From: Hahella sp. CCB-MM4
Lineage (GTDB): Bacteria; Pseudomonadota; Gammaproteobacteria; Pseudomonadales; Oleiphilaceae
Length of the DNA: 64,000 nucleotides
Direction: 5' to 3'
NCBI RefSeq assembly: GCF_002260525.1
Contig: NZ_MRYI01000015.1
Location: 1-64,000, forward strand
This document shows positions 49,889 to 61,788 of the stretch, in pieces. Under the pieces are notes generated by a model, which was given only the letters and a program-made list of their open reading frames with translations, had not been told where the DNA came from and searched no databases. How positions within the stretch are numbered: position 1 is the stretch's first letter; each line of letters opens with the position of its first letter. A program made the translations under genes and the position numbers.

Positions 49889-50533
49889 TTAGTGAAGCGT
49901 TTTGTCTTGCGGTAATTCGGGAGAGACAGCTCCCTGACTGGCAACCTCTTCTTCCCCGGCATCATCGCTGCCTGCGAGATTGAGGTTAAGTTCGAGGGAA
50001 CGGCCAATTTCATCGAGATCTCTCACTTCGGCCAGTGGAGGCAATTGATCAAGACTTCTCAGATTAAAATAATCCAGAAACTGTCGCGTTGTAGCAAATA
50101 GCGCAGGCTTACCGGGAACGTCTTTATGACCGACGACCCTCACCCATTCCCGTTCCTGAAGCGTCTTCATGATCTGGGTACTGACGGCCACACCACGGAT
50201 ATCTTCAATATCTCCCCGGGTGATTGGCTGCCGGTATGCAATAATCGCCAGCGTTTCCAACAAAGCCCGGGAATACCTTTGAGGCCGTTCTTCCTGCAAC
50301 AGTCCAACCCAGGGAGCATAATCCGAGCCGATCTGAAATCGGTACCCACTGGCTACCTCAGCCAGGCTCATCACCCCGTCTTGATATCGCTGCTGAATTT
50401 CAGCAATGGCGGACTTTACATCATCCCGGCTGGGTTTCAACTCATCCTCGGCGAGCAGTGTCACCAGTTGATCCACCGACATCGGTTTCTCAGCTGCCAG
50501 CAGGATGGCTTCGATGACATTATTCAGGGTCAT
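49889..50533 (-). CDS. scpB: Segregation and condensation protein B
   Basis: The 214-aa protein has the two winged-helix domains of ScpB (NNVIEAILLAAEKPMSVDQL; ALLETLAIIAYRQPITRGDI; EREWVRVVGHKDVPGKPALF). Two copies bridge ScpA on the SMC heads. It overlaps scpA by 14 bp and has a GAGG ribosome site. A short acidic C-terminal tail is added. Confidence 0.95.
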   Translation of the reverse strand: MTLNNVIEAILLAAEKPMSVDQLVTLLAEDELKPSRDDVKSAIAEIQQRYQDGVMSLAEVASGYRFQIGSDYAPWVGLLQEERPQRYSRALLETLAIIAYRQPITRGDIEDIRGVAVSTQIMKTLQEREWVRVVGHKDVPGKPALFATTRQFLDYFNLRSLDQLPPLAEVRDLDEIGRSLELNLNLAGSDDAGEEEVASQGAVSPELPQDKTLH

Positions 50534-51593
50534 TCTGAACCTCTAACTCTACTCTCGGATCCTGGTCTTCGGATATTGCGGCGTCATCCTTATTTGCTCT
50601 TATATCCTTATCTGCTCCCTGGTCCTCATTCTCGCCTTTTTCCATGCCATCAGCTTCATCCATGTTTTCAGCTTCTATGGAATGAGGAACGGCTTCTTCA
50701 AATGCACTCTCGACATCTACCGTATCAGCAGGAGACTCATCCCCGTCAACCTGGTCATCAGTATCGAGTTTATCCCCTCGTGCACGGACATGAATTTCGC
50801 CGAATATTTCAGTCTGAACAAGTTCCACCAGCGATTCCTTCACCAGCTCCAGCACCGCCAGGAAAGTGACCACCACTCCCAGACGCCCTTCTTCAGCCTT
50901 AAACAGATCAACAAAGCGGGTAAATTGGTCAGCCGACAACCGATCCAATACCTGGGTCATACGCTCCCTGGTGGACAGCTTTTCCCGTTCCACCTGGTGA
51001 TGCTCGAATAACTCGGAACGCTTTAGCACTTCCCTGAATGCCAGCAGCACTTCCACCAGCTCCACGTCCGGATGTTTCTTGACCTTGGTAATCTTGGGCA
51101 CTTCGGGCTGAGCTTCGGCATAATCCCGATCCATCCGGGGTAGCTCATCCAGATTTTCGGCTGCCGTCTTGAACCGTTCATATTGCTGCAGCCGACGAAT
51201 CAACTCTGCCCTGGGATCATCTTCCTCTTCTTCCTCTGACTCTCTTCTGGGCAGCAGGAAGCGTGATTTGATTTCCGCCAGCATTGCGGCCATCACCAGA
51301 TACTCTGCCGCCAGCTCAAACCTCATATCCTGCATGATTTGAATATATTCCATGTACTGACGCGTCACTTCGGACACATCAATATTCAGGATATCCATGT
51401 TCTGGCGACGAATCAGGTAAAGCAAGAGATCCAGGGGGCCCTCAAAGGACTCCAGGAAAACTTCGAGTGCATCCGGAGGAATGTAGAGATCCTGAGGGAT
51501 CTCAGTAACCGGCTTACCCTCAACGACCGCCAGTGGCAGTTCCTGCTGTTGCGGGAGCTGCTGTTGATTGTCGGAAGGGTTTTGCTCAGTCAT
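50520..51593 (-). CDS. scpA: Segregation and condensation protein A (kleisin)
   Basis: The 357-aa kleisin matches ScpA from FEGPLDLLLYLIRRQNMDIL to a winged-helix near 265 and links the two SMC heads. The N-terminus carries a Gln-rich stretch, and the last 75 residues form a very acidic tail (Glu/Asp-rich). It lies in the same cluster as scpB and trpS, in the order trpS-scpA-scpB-rluB. Confidence 0.95.
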   Translation of the reverse strand: MTEQNPSDNQQQLPQQQELPLAVVEGKPVTEIPQDLYIPPDALEVFLESFEGPLDLLLYLIRRQNMDILNIDVSEVTRQYMEYIQIMQDMRFELAAEYLVMAAMLAEIKSRFLLPRRESEEEEEDDPRAELIRRLQQYERFKTAAENLDELPRMDRDYAEAQPEVPKITKVKKHPDVELVEVLLAFREVLKRSELFEHHQVEREKLSTRERMTQVLDRLSADQFTRFVDLFKAEEGRLGVVVTFLAVLELVKESLVELVQTEIFGEIHVRARGDKLDTDDQVDGDESPADTVDVESAFEEAVPHSIEAENMDEADGMEKGENEDQGADKDIRANKDDAAISEDQDPRVELEVQNDPE

Positions 51594-51612
51594 TCAGTTT
51601 TTTCTGGGCAGG

Positions 51613-52827
51613 TTATTCGTAGGATAGACCCATCGCACTGCGGACCTCTTCCAGAGTGGATTTAGCCGCATCACGGGCATTATCACAACCTTCAGCAATA
51701 ATACTGCGAACAAGACCAGGATCATCTTCGTAGCGCAATGCACGCTCCCGGATTGGACGCTGTTCTTCAATCACGGCATCTGCCACAGGCTTTTTACATT
51801 CAATACAACCGATACCGGCAGAACGACACCCGCTCTGCACCCATTCTTTGGTGCTTTCATCGGAATAAACTTCATGAAGCTGCCAAACCGGGCACTTGGC
51901 CGGATCTCCGGGATCGGTGCGACGAACACGCTGCGGGTCGGTTTGCATTGTCTTGATTTTCTCTGCAACCGTATCCGGATCTTCACGTAGACCAATGGTG
52001 TTGTGATAGGACTTGGACATTTTCTGTCCGTCCAGCCCCGGCATTTTGCTCTCTGGGGTCAATAACGGCTGCGGCTCGGGCAGGATCACCTTGCCGCCAC
52101 CCTCTAGGTAACCGAACAGGCGCTCACGATCACCCAGCGATATATTCTGCTGATCACGCAGTAACGCGCGAGCCGTTTCCAGTGCTTCTGCATCACCTTG
52201 CTCCAGATAACGCTTGCGCAGCGACTCATAAAGCTTACTGGCCTTCTTGCCCATCTTCTTGATGGCGGCAATAGCGTTTTCTTCAAAGCCGGCTTCTTTA
52301 CCATATATGTGGTTGAAGCGACGCGCCACCTCACGGGTCATTTCAATATGGGAAACCTGATCCGCCCCGACGGGTACATGTCCAGCCCGGTAAACCAAAA
52401 TATCCGCACTCTGCAGCAGTGGGTACCCCAGGAAACCGTAGGTCGCCAGGTCTTTCTCTTTCAGTTTCTCCTGCTGATCCTTGTAGGTGGGAACCCTTTC
52501 GAGCCACCCCAAAGGCGTTATCATCGACAACAGAAGATGGAGTTCAGCATGTTCCGGAACACGGGACTGAATAAACAGCGTTGCTGCCCCGGGATTGACT
52601 CCGGCGGCCAGCCAGTCAATCACCATATCCCAGGTAGATTGCTCGATGCCGTAGGGATCATCGTAGTTGGTGGTAAGAGCGTGCCAGTCTGCGACGAAGA
52701 AAAAACATTCATACTCGTGCTGCAGCTTAACCCAGTTCTTCAGCACGCCATGATAGTGCCCAAGATGCAACTTCCCGGTCGGGCGCATACCAGATAAAAC
52801 CCGACTTTGCGAATCTACAGATCCCAA
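51613..52827 (-). CDS. trpS: Tryptophanyl-tRNA synthetase
   Basis: The 404-aa class I synthetase has the HIGH motif as HLGHYHG in MRPTGKLHLGH and the KMSKS motif in GQKMSKSYHN. A TTG start at 52827 is preferred: GGGAG lies 5-6 bases upstream and it leaves about a dozen residues before the conserved core, whereas a start at 52905 would add a non-homologous extension. A Cys-rich insert (SGCRSAGIGCIECKKPV) lies near the C-terminus, as in the longer Pseudomonas-type enzymes. It leads the trpS-scpAB-rluB group. Confidence 0.93.
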   Translation of the reverse strand: MGSVDSQSRVLSGMRPTGKLHLGHYHGVLKNWVKLQHEYECFFFVADWHALTTNYDDPYGIEQSTWDMVIDWLAAGVNPGAATLFIQSRVPEHAELHLLLSMITPLGWLERVPTYKDQQEKLKEKDLATYGFLGYPLLQSADILVYRAGHVPVGADQVSHIEMTREVARRFNHIYGKEAGFEENAIAAIKKMGKKASKLYESLRKRYLEQGDAEALETARALLRDQQNISLGDRERLFGYLEGGGKVILPEPQPLLTPESKMPGLDGQKMSKSYHNTIGLREDPDTVAEKIKTMQTDPQRVRRTDPGDPAKCPVWQLHEVYSDESTKEWVQSGCRSAGIGCIECKKPVADAVIEEQRPIRERALRYEDDPGLVRSIIAEGCDNARDAAKSTLEEVRSAMGLSYE

Positions 52828-52982
52828 AATAACTCCCAGATGATTGTCATAGTAGCTTTTATTACACGGATATCCGGCTTGAATCCGGAGGGTGCAGCGC
52901 CACAATTGTTGTAGGTTGAAGGGCGGATTATAAACACAATCGGCGAGGAGTTAAACGAACCTTGTGCGAAAACGACAGGCAC

Positions 52983-53010
52983 AAAAAAAGCCGCATATAG
53001 CGGCTTTTTC
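52983..53010 (-). terminator. Terminator of the suc operon
   Basis: AAAAAGCCGC and GCGGCTTTTT pair exactly around an ATATA loop, and on the minus strand the stem ends in a run of T. It lies about 16 bp past the sucD stop. Confidence 0.93.
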
Positions 53011-53025
53011 GATAACCGGAGGGAA

Positions 53026-53901
53026 TTATTTCCAGCCAGTGATCTCTGCCAGAGCCTTACCGATGTCAGCCAGACTGCGAACAGTCTTAACGCCGGCATC
53101 TTCAAGTGCTGCAAACTTCTCAGCCGCAGTACCCTTGCCGCCCGCGATAATCGCACCAGCGTGGCCCATACGCTTACCGGCAGGAGCCGTCACACCAGCG
53201 ATGTAAGACACAACAGGCTTGGTCACGTTGTTCTTGATGTACTCTGCTGCTTCTTCTTCAGCAGTACCACCAATTTCACCGATCATCACGATAGCTTCTG
53301 TTTGAGCATCCTTCTGGAACATTTCCAGAATATCGATGAAGTTGGAACCAGGAATCGGGTCACCACCGATACCGACACAGGTAGACTGACCGAAACCGAA
53401 GTCAGTGGTCTGCTTAACGGCTTCATAAGTCAGGGTACCGGAACGGGAAACGATACCGACCTTACCTGGCTTGTGGATGTGCCCAGGCATGATACCGATT
53501 TTGCACTCTCCAGGAGTGATAACACCAGGGCAGTTAGGACCAATCAGGCGTACGCCCAGCTCATCGCACTTCACTTTGGCATCCAGCATATCCAGGGTAG
53601 GAATGCCTTCAGTGATACACACGATCAGTTTGATACCGGAGTTAGCTGCTTCCAGAATGGAGTCCTTACAGAACGCCGCAGGAACGTAGATAACAGAAGC
53701 TTCTGCACCAGTGGCTTCAACGGCTTCCTTGACGGTATTGAATACCGGCAGGCCAAGGTGAGTCTGTCCACCTTTACCAGGAGTGACACCGCCGACCATC
53801 TGAGTGCCATAGGCAATCGCCTGCTCGGAGTGGAAAGTTCCCTGGGAGCCGGTAAAGCCCTGACAGATAACTTTGGTGTTCTTATCAATCAAAATACTCA
53901 T
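53026..53901 (-). CDS. sucD: Succinyl-CoA synthetase alpha subunit
   Basis: The 291-aa subunit binds CoA in its Rossmann domain ([20 protein letters not shown]) and carries the phosphohistidine in [14 protein letters not shown]. With SucC it interconverts succinyl-CoA and succinate with nucleotide triphosphate formation. Its start overlaps the sucC stop by one base (TAATG). Confidence 0.98.
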   Translation of the reverse strand: MSILIDKNTKVICQGFTGSQGTFHSEQAIAYGTQMVGGVTPGKGGQTHLGLPVFNTVKEAVEATGAEASVIYVPAAFCKDSILEAANSGIKLIVCITEGIPTLDMLDAKVKCDELGVRLIGPNCPGVITPGECKIGIMPGHIHKPGKVGIVSRSGTLTYEAVKQTTDFGFGQSTCVGIGGDPIPGSNFIDILEMFQKDAQTEAIVMIGEIGGTAEEEAAEYIKNNVTKPVVSYIAGVTAPAGKRMGHAGAIIAGGKGTAAEKFAALEDAGVKTVRSLADIGKALAEITGWK

Positions 53902-55067
53902 TATTTACCCTCCGCTGCTTTGACCACGGCTTCAGCAGCATGAGTAAGACTTTCTGCCGCAATAATGTTCAGTCCGCTGTCTGCCAGTTTCTTGGCGCCC
54001 AGCTCTGCGTTATTACCTTCCAGACGAACAACCACTGGAATTTTCACGCCTACTTCTTCAACCGCACCGATGATGCCGTCAGCAATCAGGTCACAACGAA
54101 CGATACCGCCGAAGATGTTGACCAGAACCGCTTTAACGTTGTCGTCAGACAGGATGATTTTGAACGCTTCAGTTACACGCTCTTTGGTAGCGCCGCCGCC
54201 TACGTCCAGGAAGTTGGCAGGTGCACCGCCGTGCAACTTGACGATATCCATGGTACCCATCGCCAGACCTGCACCGTTGACCATGCAACCGATGTTACCG
54301 TCCAGAGCTACATAGTTCAGCTCCCACTTGGCAGCGTGAGCTTCACGAGGATCTTCCTGTGAAGGGTCATGCATTTCGCGGATTTTTGGCTGACGGTACA
54401 GAGCATTACCGTCCACGTTCACTTTCGCGTCCAGGCAGTGCAGATTACCCTGCTTGGTGATCACCAGCGGGTTTACTTCCAACAGAGCCAGATCCAGGTC
54501 TTGGAACAGTTTGGCCAGACCGAGGAAAATTTTGGTGAACTGCTTAACCTGGTCGCCTTGAAGACCCAGTGCAAACGCCAGCTCACGTCCTTGGTATGGC
54601 TGTGCACCAGCCAAAGGATCGATTGTCGCTTTCAGGATTTTCTCAGGAGTTTCTTCCGCAACTTTCTCGATTTCCACACCGCCTTCGGTAGACGCCATGA
54701 ATACGATACGACGGGTACCACGGTCAACGACCGCACCCAGATACAATTCCTGATCGATATCAGTACAGGATTCCACCAGAATCTTGTTAACTGGCTGACC
54801 TTTCTCATCTGTCTGATAGGTGACCAGGTTCTGACCAAGCCATTTTTCCGCAAAAGCCTTGATTTCTTCTTTGGAAGAAACCAGCTTTACACCGCCAGCC
54901 TTACCACGGCCACCGGCGTGGACCTGTGCTTTGACAACCCACTGGTCGCCACCAATAGAGTCGGCTGCAGACATGGCTTCCTGTGCCGATTCACAGGCAT
55001 AGCCCTTGGAAACAGGCAGGCCGTATTCCGCAAAGAGTTGCTTAGCTTGATACTCATGAAGATTCAT
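53901..55067 (-). CDS. sucC: Succinyl-CoA synthetase beta subunit
   Basis: The 388-aa ATP-grasp subunit begins [20 protein letters not shown] and contains the nucleotide-binding [17 protein letters not shown] and the [13 protein letters not shown] loop. It pairs with SucD. It follows lpd after 113 bp, without a visible terminator in the gap. Confidence 0.98.
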   Translation of the reverse strand: MNLHEYQAKQLFAEYGLPVSKGYACESAQEAMSAADSIGGDQWVVKAQVHAGGRGKAGGVKLVSSKEEIKAFAEKWLGQNLVTYQTDEKGQPVNKILVESCTDIDQELYLGAVVDRGTRRIVFMASTEGGVEIEKVAEETPEKILKATIDPLAGAQPYQGRELAFALGLQGDQVKQFTKIFLGLAKLFQDLDLALLEVNPLVITKQGNLHCLDAKVNVDGNALYRQPKIREMHDPSQEDPREAHAAKWELNYVALDGNIGCMVNGAGLAMGTMDIVKLHGGAPANFLDVGGGATKERVTEAFKIILSDDNVKAVLVNIFGGIVRCDLIADGIIGAVEEVGVKIPVVVRLEGNNAELGAKKLADSGLNIIAAESLTHAAEAVVKAAEGK

Positions 55068-55180
55068 AACGATTTCCGCTTTAAGTCAGCTTATGACTGA
55101 TTTCCACCCGGCTAACACCTGTGCGATGCCACCGGATGGACCTGTTAAACAGTTGAAAGGTTTTCCTTCCCGACTGTCAG

Positions 55181-56638
<1,458 letters not shown>

Positions 56639-56646
56639 CTAAGCGA

Positions 56647-57888
56647 TTAAATTTCCAACAAAATTCGAGCAGGATCTTCCAGCAGATCCTTGATTGTCAC
56701 AAGGAACTGCACCGCTTCCTTGCCATCGATCATACGGTGATCATAGGACACAGCGAGATACATCATTGGCAGAACCACCACCTGTCCGTTAACCGCCATT
56801 GGGCGCTCCTGGATTTTATGCATCCCCAGGATAGCGGTTTGCGGTGGATTCAGAATCGGGGTAGACATCAGGGAACCAAAAATACCACCGTTTGAAATGG
56901 TGAAAGTTCCACCGGTCATATCTTCAATCGCCAGTTTGCCATCGCGAGCTTTCTTACCGTAGTCAACGATCGAAGACTCAATGTCTGCCAATCCCATCTG
57001 GTCCGCATCACGCAATACAGGAACAACCAGACCACGTTCAGTAGAAACCGCAACACCAATATCCTGGTAACCATGGTAAACAATGTCGTTGCCGTCGATA
57101 GAAGCATTCACACCAGGGAAACGCTTTAACGCTTCACAGGCGGCTTTAACGAAGAACGACATAAAGCCCAGCTTGGTGCCGTTATGTTTCTTCTCAAACA
57201 TATCTTTGTATTGTTTGCGAAGATCCATAATCGGCTTCATGTTGACCTCATTAAACGTGGTCAACATGGCAGAATTATGTTGTGCATCCAACAGACGCTT
57301 CGCGATGCTGGCTCTCAAACGAGTCATCGGTACACGCTTCTCTGGCCGAGCACCGGCCGGAGACTCAATTGCAGGCATTTGCGCTGAAGGCTGAGCTGCA
57401 GGAGCAGCTGGCGCTTTCGCAGTAGCCGGCTTGGAGGAAGCCGATTCCAGATGTTTAACAACATCTTCTTTGGTGACCCGGCCACCTTTTCCTGATCCTT
57501 TAATACTTGCTGGATCCAGGTTGTTTTCATCGACCATTTTACGGGCGGATGGGCTAAGCAGAACGTCACCTTCAGAAGCAGCCGGCTCAGCAGCTTCAGC
57601 CGCTGGAGCAGATTCGGCAGCTTTTTCTGGTGCTGCTGCAGTACCGGAGGCACCTTCTGCGAAGATGGCAATAACCTCTTCGCTCAGAACGGTTTCGCCT
57701 TCACCTTTTAATATCTTTTCGATCACGCCGTCTGCCGGTGCGACCACTTCCAGTACTACTTTATCCGTTTCGATATCGACCAGCAGCTCATCCCGTGCTA
57801 CTGCTTCGCCCGGCTGTTTGTGCCAAGTCGCAACAACACCGTCTGCGACAGATTCCGGGAAAGTGGGAGATTTAATTTCGATCGCCAT
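56647..57888 (-). CDS. sucB: 2-oxoglutarate dehydrogenase E2 (dihydrolipoyl succinyltransferase)
   Basis: The 413-aa protein has one lipoyl domain with Lys43 in ETDKVVLE, an Ala/Pro-rich linker, the E3-binding domain ([16 protein letters not shown]) and the catalytic domain with SYDHRMIDG. It moves succinyl groups to CoA in the core of the complex. Gap to sucA is 23 bp. Confidence 0.98.
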   Translation of the reverse strand: MAIEIKSPTFPESVADGVVATWHKQPGEAVARDELLVDIETDKVVLEVVAPADGVIEKILKGEGETVLSEEVIAIFAEGASGTAAAPEKAAESAPAAEAAEPAASEGDVLLSPSARKMVDENNLDPASIKGSGKGGRVTKEDVVKHLESASSKPATAKAPAAPAAQPSAQMPAIESPAGARPEKRVPMTRLRASIAKRLLDAQHNSAMLTTFNEVNMKPIMDLRKQYKDMFEKKHNGTKLGFMSFFVKAACEALKRFPGVNASIDGNDIVYHGYQDIGVAVSTERGLVVPVLRDADQMGLADIESSIVDYGKKARDGKLAIEDMTGGTFTISNGGIFGSLMSTPILNPPQTAILGMHKIQERPMAVNGQVVVLPMMYLAVSYDHRMIDGKEAVQFLVTIKDLLEDPARILLEI

Positions 57889-57911
57889 CTTTTATCCTTA
57901 GTTTTCAGCGC

Positions 57912-60755
57912 CTATTCAACTGTGAAGGCATCATTAACGAGTTTAGATTGTTCCTCTGCATGTACATGACCGTATCCAGCAGCGGGAGATGCTGATCCCG
58001 GACGGCCGGAATAATGCAGATATACTTTGGGATGAGTCTTACCGATAACAGCTCTCATATGGTGCTGACTACAGTACCAGGCTCCCTGGTTCATTGGCTC
58101 TTCCTGACACCAGACGACAGCGTCCAGTTTCTTGTACTGAGACAAAACCTCTTCGAGGTCATCTTCCGGGAACGGATAGAGTTGTTCAATACGGATAATT
58201 GCGGTGTCAGTGATGCCATCGGTGCGGCGCTTATCGAGCAGATCATAATAGACCTTGCCGCTACACATGATCACCCGACGTACATTTTTCGGCTCAATCG
58301 CATCATCCACTTCCGGTATTACTGTCTGGAAATGTCCGTCTGCCAGTTCCTCAAGCGTAGAAATGGCCTCTTTGTGGCGCAGAAGACTTTTCGGACTCAT
58401 GCACACCAACGGCTTACGCAAAGGTCTCTTCACCTGACGTCGCAGCATATGGAAAACCTGCGCCGGAGTGGTCGGCACACAGACCTGGATATTGTGCTCA
58501 GCCGCCAATTGCAGGAATCTTTCCAGTCGGGCAGATGAATGCTCCGGTCCCTGACCTTCATAGCCGTGAGGCAGAAGAAGAGTCAAGCCACACAGACGGC
58601 CCCATTTGTGCTCACCACTGGTGATGAACTGGTCGATAACCACTTGGGCACCGTTGGCAAAATCGCCGAACTGGGCTTCCCAGATAACCAGTGTTTTGGG
58701 GTTGGTCGTGGCATAGCCGTACTCAAACGCCAGCACCGCTTCTTCCGACAGGTAGGAATCATAGATGTCGAATACCGGCTGCTCGTCTGCCAGATGCTGC
58801 AACGGCACATAAGTAGAACCATCTTTCTGGTTATGCAGCACCGCATGACGGTGAGAAAAGGTACCGCGACCGACATCCTGACCGGTCAGACGGATTTCGT
58901 TGCCCTCGTGCAACAGTGTGGCATATGCCATCACTTCCGCGTAGCCCCAGTTAATCGGCATAGCACCCTGGGTCATCTTGTTCCGGTCGTCCATGATCTT
59001 CGAGACCTGACGCTGGGGAACAAAGCTTTCCGGGAAAGTATCCATTTTTTTGCCCAGACGCTGCAGGGTCTTCAACGAGATACCCGTCTTGCACTTGGCT
59101 GTCCACTTGTGCCCCAGATAAGGCGTCCAGTCGACAAACATTTCCTTGTTTGGCTCTTTGACAAGGCTCTTCACCACGTGTGAGCCGTTATCCAGAAGGT
59201 CCCGGTACTCATCTTCGATTTTCTTGGCGTCTTCTTCTGACAACACGCCATCCTCGACCAAACGCTTCGCGTAAAGAGTCTTGGTCGTAGGCAGACTACG
59301 GATCACCTGATACATCAGTGGTTGAGTCGCAGATGGCTCATCCGCTTCGTTATGGCCACGACGGCGATAGCACAGCAGATCGATAACCACATCCTTCTTG
59401 AAGGTATTGCGGTAATCCATGGCCACCTGAGTGACGAACAACACCGCTTCAGGATCATCACCGTTAACGTGGAAAATGGGTGCCTGTACCATCTTGGCGA
59501 CGTCGGTACAGTATTCAGTAGAGCGGGCATCTTCGCGGCGGCTGGTGGTGAAACCAACCTGGTTGTTGATGATGATATGCACAGTACCACCAACACCATA
59601 GCCACGAGTCTGACTCATCTGGAACGTTTCCATGACAACGCCCTGACCGGCAAAGGCAGCGTCACCATGCATGATAATCGGCACGACCATATCGCCGACA
59701 TTGTCTTCCCGACGATCCTGCCTGGCTCTGACCGATCCTTCAACCACCGGAGATACGATTTCCAGGTGAGACGGATTAAATGCCAATGCCAGATGCACTT
59801 CCCCACCGGCGGTCATGACGTTGGAGGAGAAGCCCTGGTGATACTTCACGTCACCGGAACCGTCATCCAGCAAGCGCTTGCCTTCAAATTCGTCGAAAAG
59901 TGCTTTTGGATTTTTGCCGAGGGTGTTAACCAACACGTTCAGACGCCCACGGTGCGCCATCCCGATGACAATTTCCTTGGCTCCGTAACTACCCGCTCTC
60001 TGAATCAGTTCATCCACCAGAGGAATCAGGCTCTCCCCTCCCTCAAGACCAAAACGCTTGGTCCCGGGGTAACGCGAGGACAGATATTTTTCCAGCCCTT
60101 CCGCAGCAGTCAGTCGTTCTAGCAAGTGAATTCGACGTTCTTTTTCGTATACGGGATGGCTTCTTACAGATTCCAAACGTTGCTGCAACCAACGCTTTTC
60201 ATCTGTGTTGACGATATGCATGTATTCAGCGCCAACCGTATCGCAGTAGGTGTATTCAAGGCCTTTCTGAATTTCACCCAGGGTCATGGTTTCTACACCA
60301 AAGCACAGGGAACCGGTTTGGAACACGGTGTCCACATCTGCTTTGGTCAAGCCATGATAATCAAGCTCAAGATCCGCTACATACTCGCGTTCCATCAACC
60401 CCAAAGGATCAAGCTTGGCCTTCTGGTGGCCACGGAACCGGTAAGTGTTAATCAGCTGGAGAACTTTAACCTGTTTACGTTCATGCTCAGTGCTGACCAG
60501 CGATGCAGGGCTGGCTTCCACTACTGCAGAACGGCGTTTGGCTAATTTAAGGAATTGTTCGCGGATGACAGAATGAGGAACATCCTGGGAGGGCAAACCC
60601 TGATCGATAGGAAGCTTGTCGAAATAGTTCCGCCATTCCTCCGGTATCGCATTCGGATCTGTTAAATAGGTCTCATAGAGTTGCTCAACATAGGCAAAAT
60701 TCCCTCCCGCCAAATGGGAAGTCTGCCATAGCTGCTCCATCGTGCTTTCGTGCAT
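57912..60755 (-). CDS. sucA: 2-oxoglutarate dehydrogenase E1
   Basis: The 947-aa thiamin-diphosphate enzyme decarboxylates 2-oxoglutarate. Landmarks are the N-terminal YVEQLYETYLTDPNAIPEEW, GMAHRGRLNVLVNTLGK, the cofactor region HGDAAFAGQGVVMETFQMS and GQDVGRGTFSHRHAVLH. The ATG at 60755 has AAGG 8-9 bases upstream. It begins the sucAB-lpd-sucCD set. Confidence 0.98.
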   Translation of the reverse strand: MHESTMEQLWQTSHLAGGNFAYVEQLYETYLTDPNAIPEEWRNYFDKLPIDQGLPSQDVPHSVIREQFLKLAKRRSAVVEASPASLVSTEHERKQVKVLQLINTYRFRGHQKAKLDPLGLMEREYVADLELDYHGLTKADVDTVFQTGSLCFGVETMTLGEIQKGLEYTYCDTVGAEYMHIVNTDEKRWLQQRLESVRSHPVYEKERRIHLLERLTAAEGLEKYLSSRYPGTKRFGLEGGESLIPLVDELIQRAGSYGAKEIVIGMAHRGRLNVLVNTLGKNPKALFDEFEGKRLLDDGSGDVKYHQGFSSNVMTAGGEVHLALAFNPSHLEIVSPVVEGSVRARQDRREDNVGDMVVPIIMHGDAAFAGQGVVMETFQMSQTRGYGVGGTVHIIINNQVGFTTSRREDARSTEYCTDVAKMVQAPIFHVNGDDPEAVLFVTQVAMDYRNTFKKDVVIDLLCYRRRGHNEADEPSATQPLMYQVIRSLPTTKTLYAKRLVEDGVLSEEDAKKIEDEYRDLLDNGSHVVKSLVKEPNKEMFVDWTPYLGHKWTAKCKTGISLKTLQRLGKKMDTFPESFVPQRQVSKIMDDRNKMTQGAMPINWGYAEVMAYATLLHEGNEIRLTGQDVGRGTFSHRHAVLHNQKDGSTYVPLQHLADEQPVFDIYDSYLSEEAVLAFEYGYATTNPKTLVIWEAQFGDFANGAQVVIDQFITSGEHKWGRLCGLTLLLPHGYEGQGPEHSSARLERFLQLAAEHNIQVCVPTTPAQVFHMLRRQVKRPLRKPLVCMSPKSLLRHKEAISTLEELADGHFQTVIPEVDDAIEPKNVRRVIMCSGKVYYDLLDKRRTDGITDTAIIRIEQLYPFPEDDLEEVLSQYKKLDAVVWCQEEPMNQGAWYCSQHHMRAVIGKTHPKVYLHYSGRPGSASPAAGYGHVHAEEQSKLVNDAFTVE

Positions 60756-61062
60756 ATCGCTCGCCTTGCTAGAAGTGGGGCGCTGATGGAGAGTGCAGAT
60801 CTTGAACAGTCAGTCGTTTTTAATGTGCGCAAGAGCCACACCCATCAGGTTTGCGGGTGTTTCCCGAATCCCCATAGGTTTACACCAGTAGGCAGCTTCG
60901 CCATACCGCGAACCCACCTGACTACTTTATAGCTGCCACCCGCCTTTTGTGCGGGCGGCAGCATGCAATTAGCTACTTAGTATAGACAGCTAATTCAGCA
61001 ACGACCGTAACAGAAATATTTATTTTAGTTATAGCTATTTTTTATAGCTTTTTTAGTAATAA
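60756..61062. other. sdhB-sucA intergenic region
   Basis: This 307-bp gap separates the sdh and suc genes on the minus strand. It has a GC-rich stem (60932-60962) and an AT-rich tract (61010-61050) next to the sdhB stop. A suc promoter is likely here but no consensus is clear. Confidence 0.5.
60932..60962 (-). other. Strong stem-loop between sdhB and sucA
   Basis: GCTGCC-A-CCCGC pairs with GCGGG-C-GGCAGC, giving 11 base pairs with one mismatch and a 7-base loop. No T tract follows on the minus strand, so it may limit read-through, stabilise or process the mRNA, or be the remains of a REP-like element. Confidence 0.6.
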
Positions 61063-61767
61063 TTAAGTGGCGCGTTGTAGCAGCATATTCCGAATATGAC
61101 CGATGGCGCGCGTCGGGTTTAACCCTTTTGGACACACGCTGACACAGTTCATGATTCCTCTGCAGCGGAAGACGCTGAACGGATCATCGAGTCCCGCCAA
61201 GCGATCTTCAGTCGCAGTATCACGACTATCAGCCAGGAAGCGGTATGCCTGCAACAAACCTGCTGGTCCAACGAACTTGTCTGGGTTCCACCAGAATGAA
61301 GGGCACGAAGTTGAACAGCATGCACAAAGAATACACTCGTACAGACCATCCAGCTTGGCGCGATCTTCAGGCGATTGCAGACGCTCAATTGCCGGAGCAG
61401 GTGAACTGTTTTGCAGATACGGTTTGATCTTCTCATATTGCTGATAGAACAGCGACATGTCGACGACCAGATCACGAATTACCGGAAGTCCAGGTAATGG
61501 ACGCAATACCAGCTTGTTATCCTTGACTACCTGAGACATAGGAGTAATACAAGCCAGACCGTTTTTACCATTCATGTTCATACCATCAGATCCACACACG
61601 CCTTCGCGGCATGAACGACGATATGCAAGAGTCGGGTCCTTATCTTTCAACAAAGCCAGAACGTCCAACACCATCAAGTCTTTCCCTACTGGGATCTCCA
61701 ACTCAACGTCCTGCATGTAGGGCGCTTTGTCGGATTCGGGATTATATCTATAAACACTTACCAACAT
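61063..61767 (-). CDS. sdhB: Succinate dehydrogenase iron-sulfur subunit
   Basis: The 234-aa subunit has the [2Fe-2S] motif CREGVCGSDGMNMNGKNGLA with the usual Asp ligand, then CILCACCSTSCPSFWW and CVSVCPKGLNP for the [4Fe-4S] and [3Fe-4S] clusters. It passes electrons from SdhA to ubiquinone at the inner membrane. Last gene of sdhCDAB. Confidence 0.98.
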   Translation of the reverse strand: MLVSVYRYNPESDKAPYMQDVELEIPVGKDLMVLDVLALLKDKDPTLAYRRSCREGVCGSDGMNMNGKNGLACITPMSQVVKDNKLVLRPLPGLPVIRDLVVDMSLFYQQYEKIKPYLQNSSPAPAIERLQSPEDRAKLDGLYECILCACCSTSCPSFWWNPDKFVGPAGLLQAYRFLADSRDTATEDRLAGLDDPFSVFRCRGIMNCVSVCPKGLNPTRAIGHIRNMLLQRAT

Positions 61768-61788
61768 ACTCTTCTCTCCCCTATAACC

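Noticed and set aside
53161-53943. 260-codon plus-strand frame
   Set aside because: Antisense to sucD; caused by strong codon bias in a highly expressed gene. The same holds for 38068-38715 (ligA) and 62302-63189 (sdhA).
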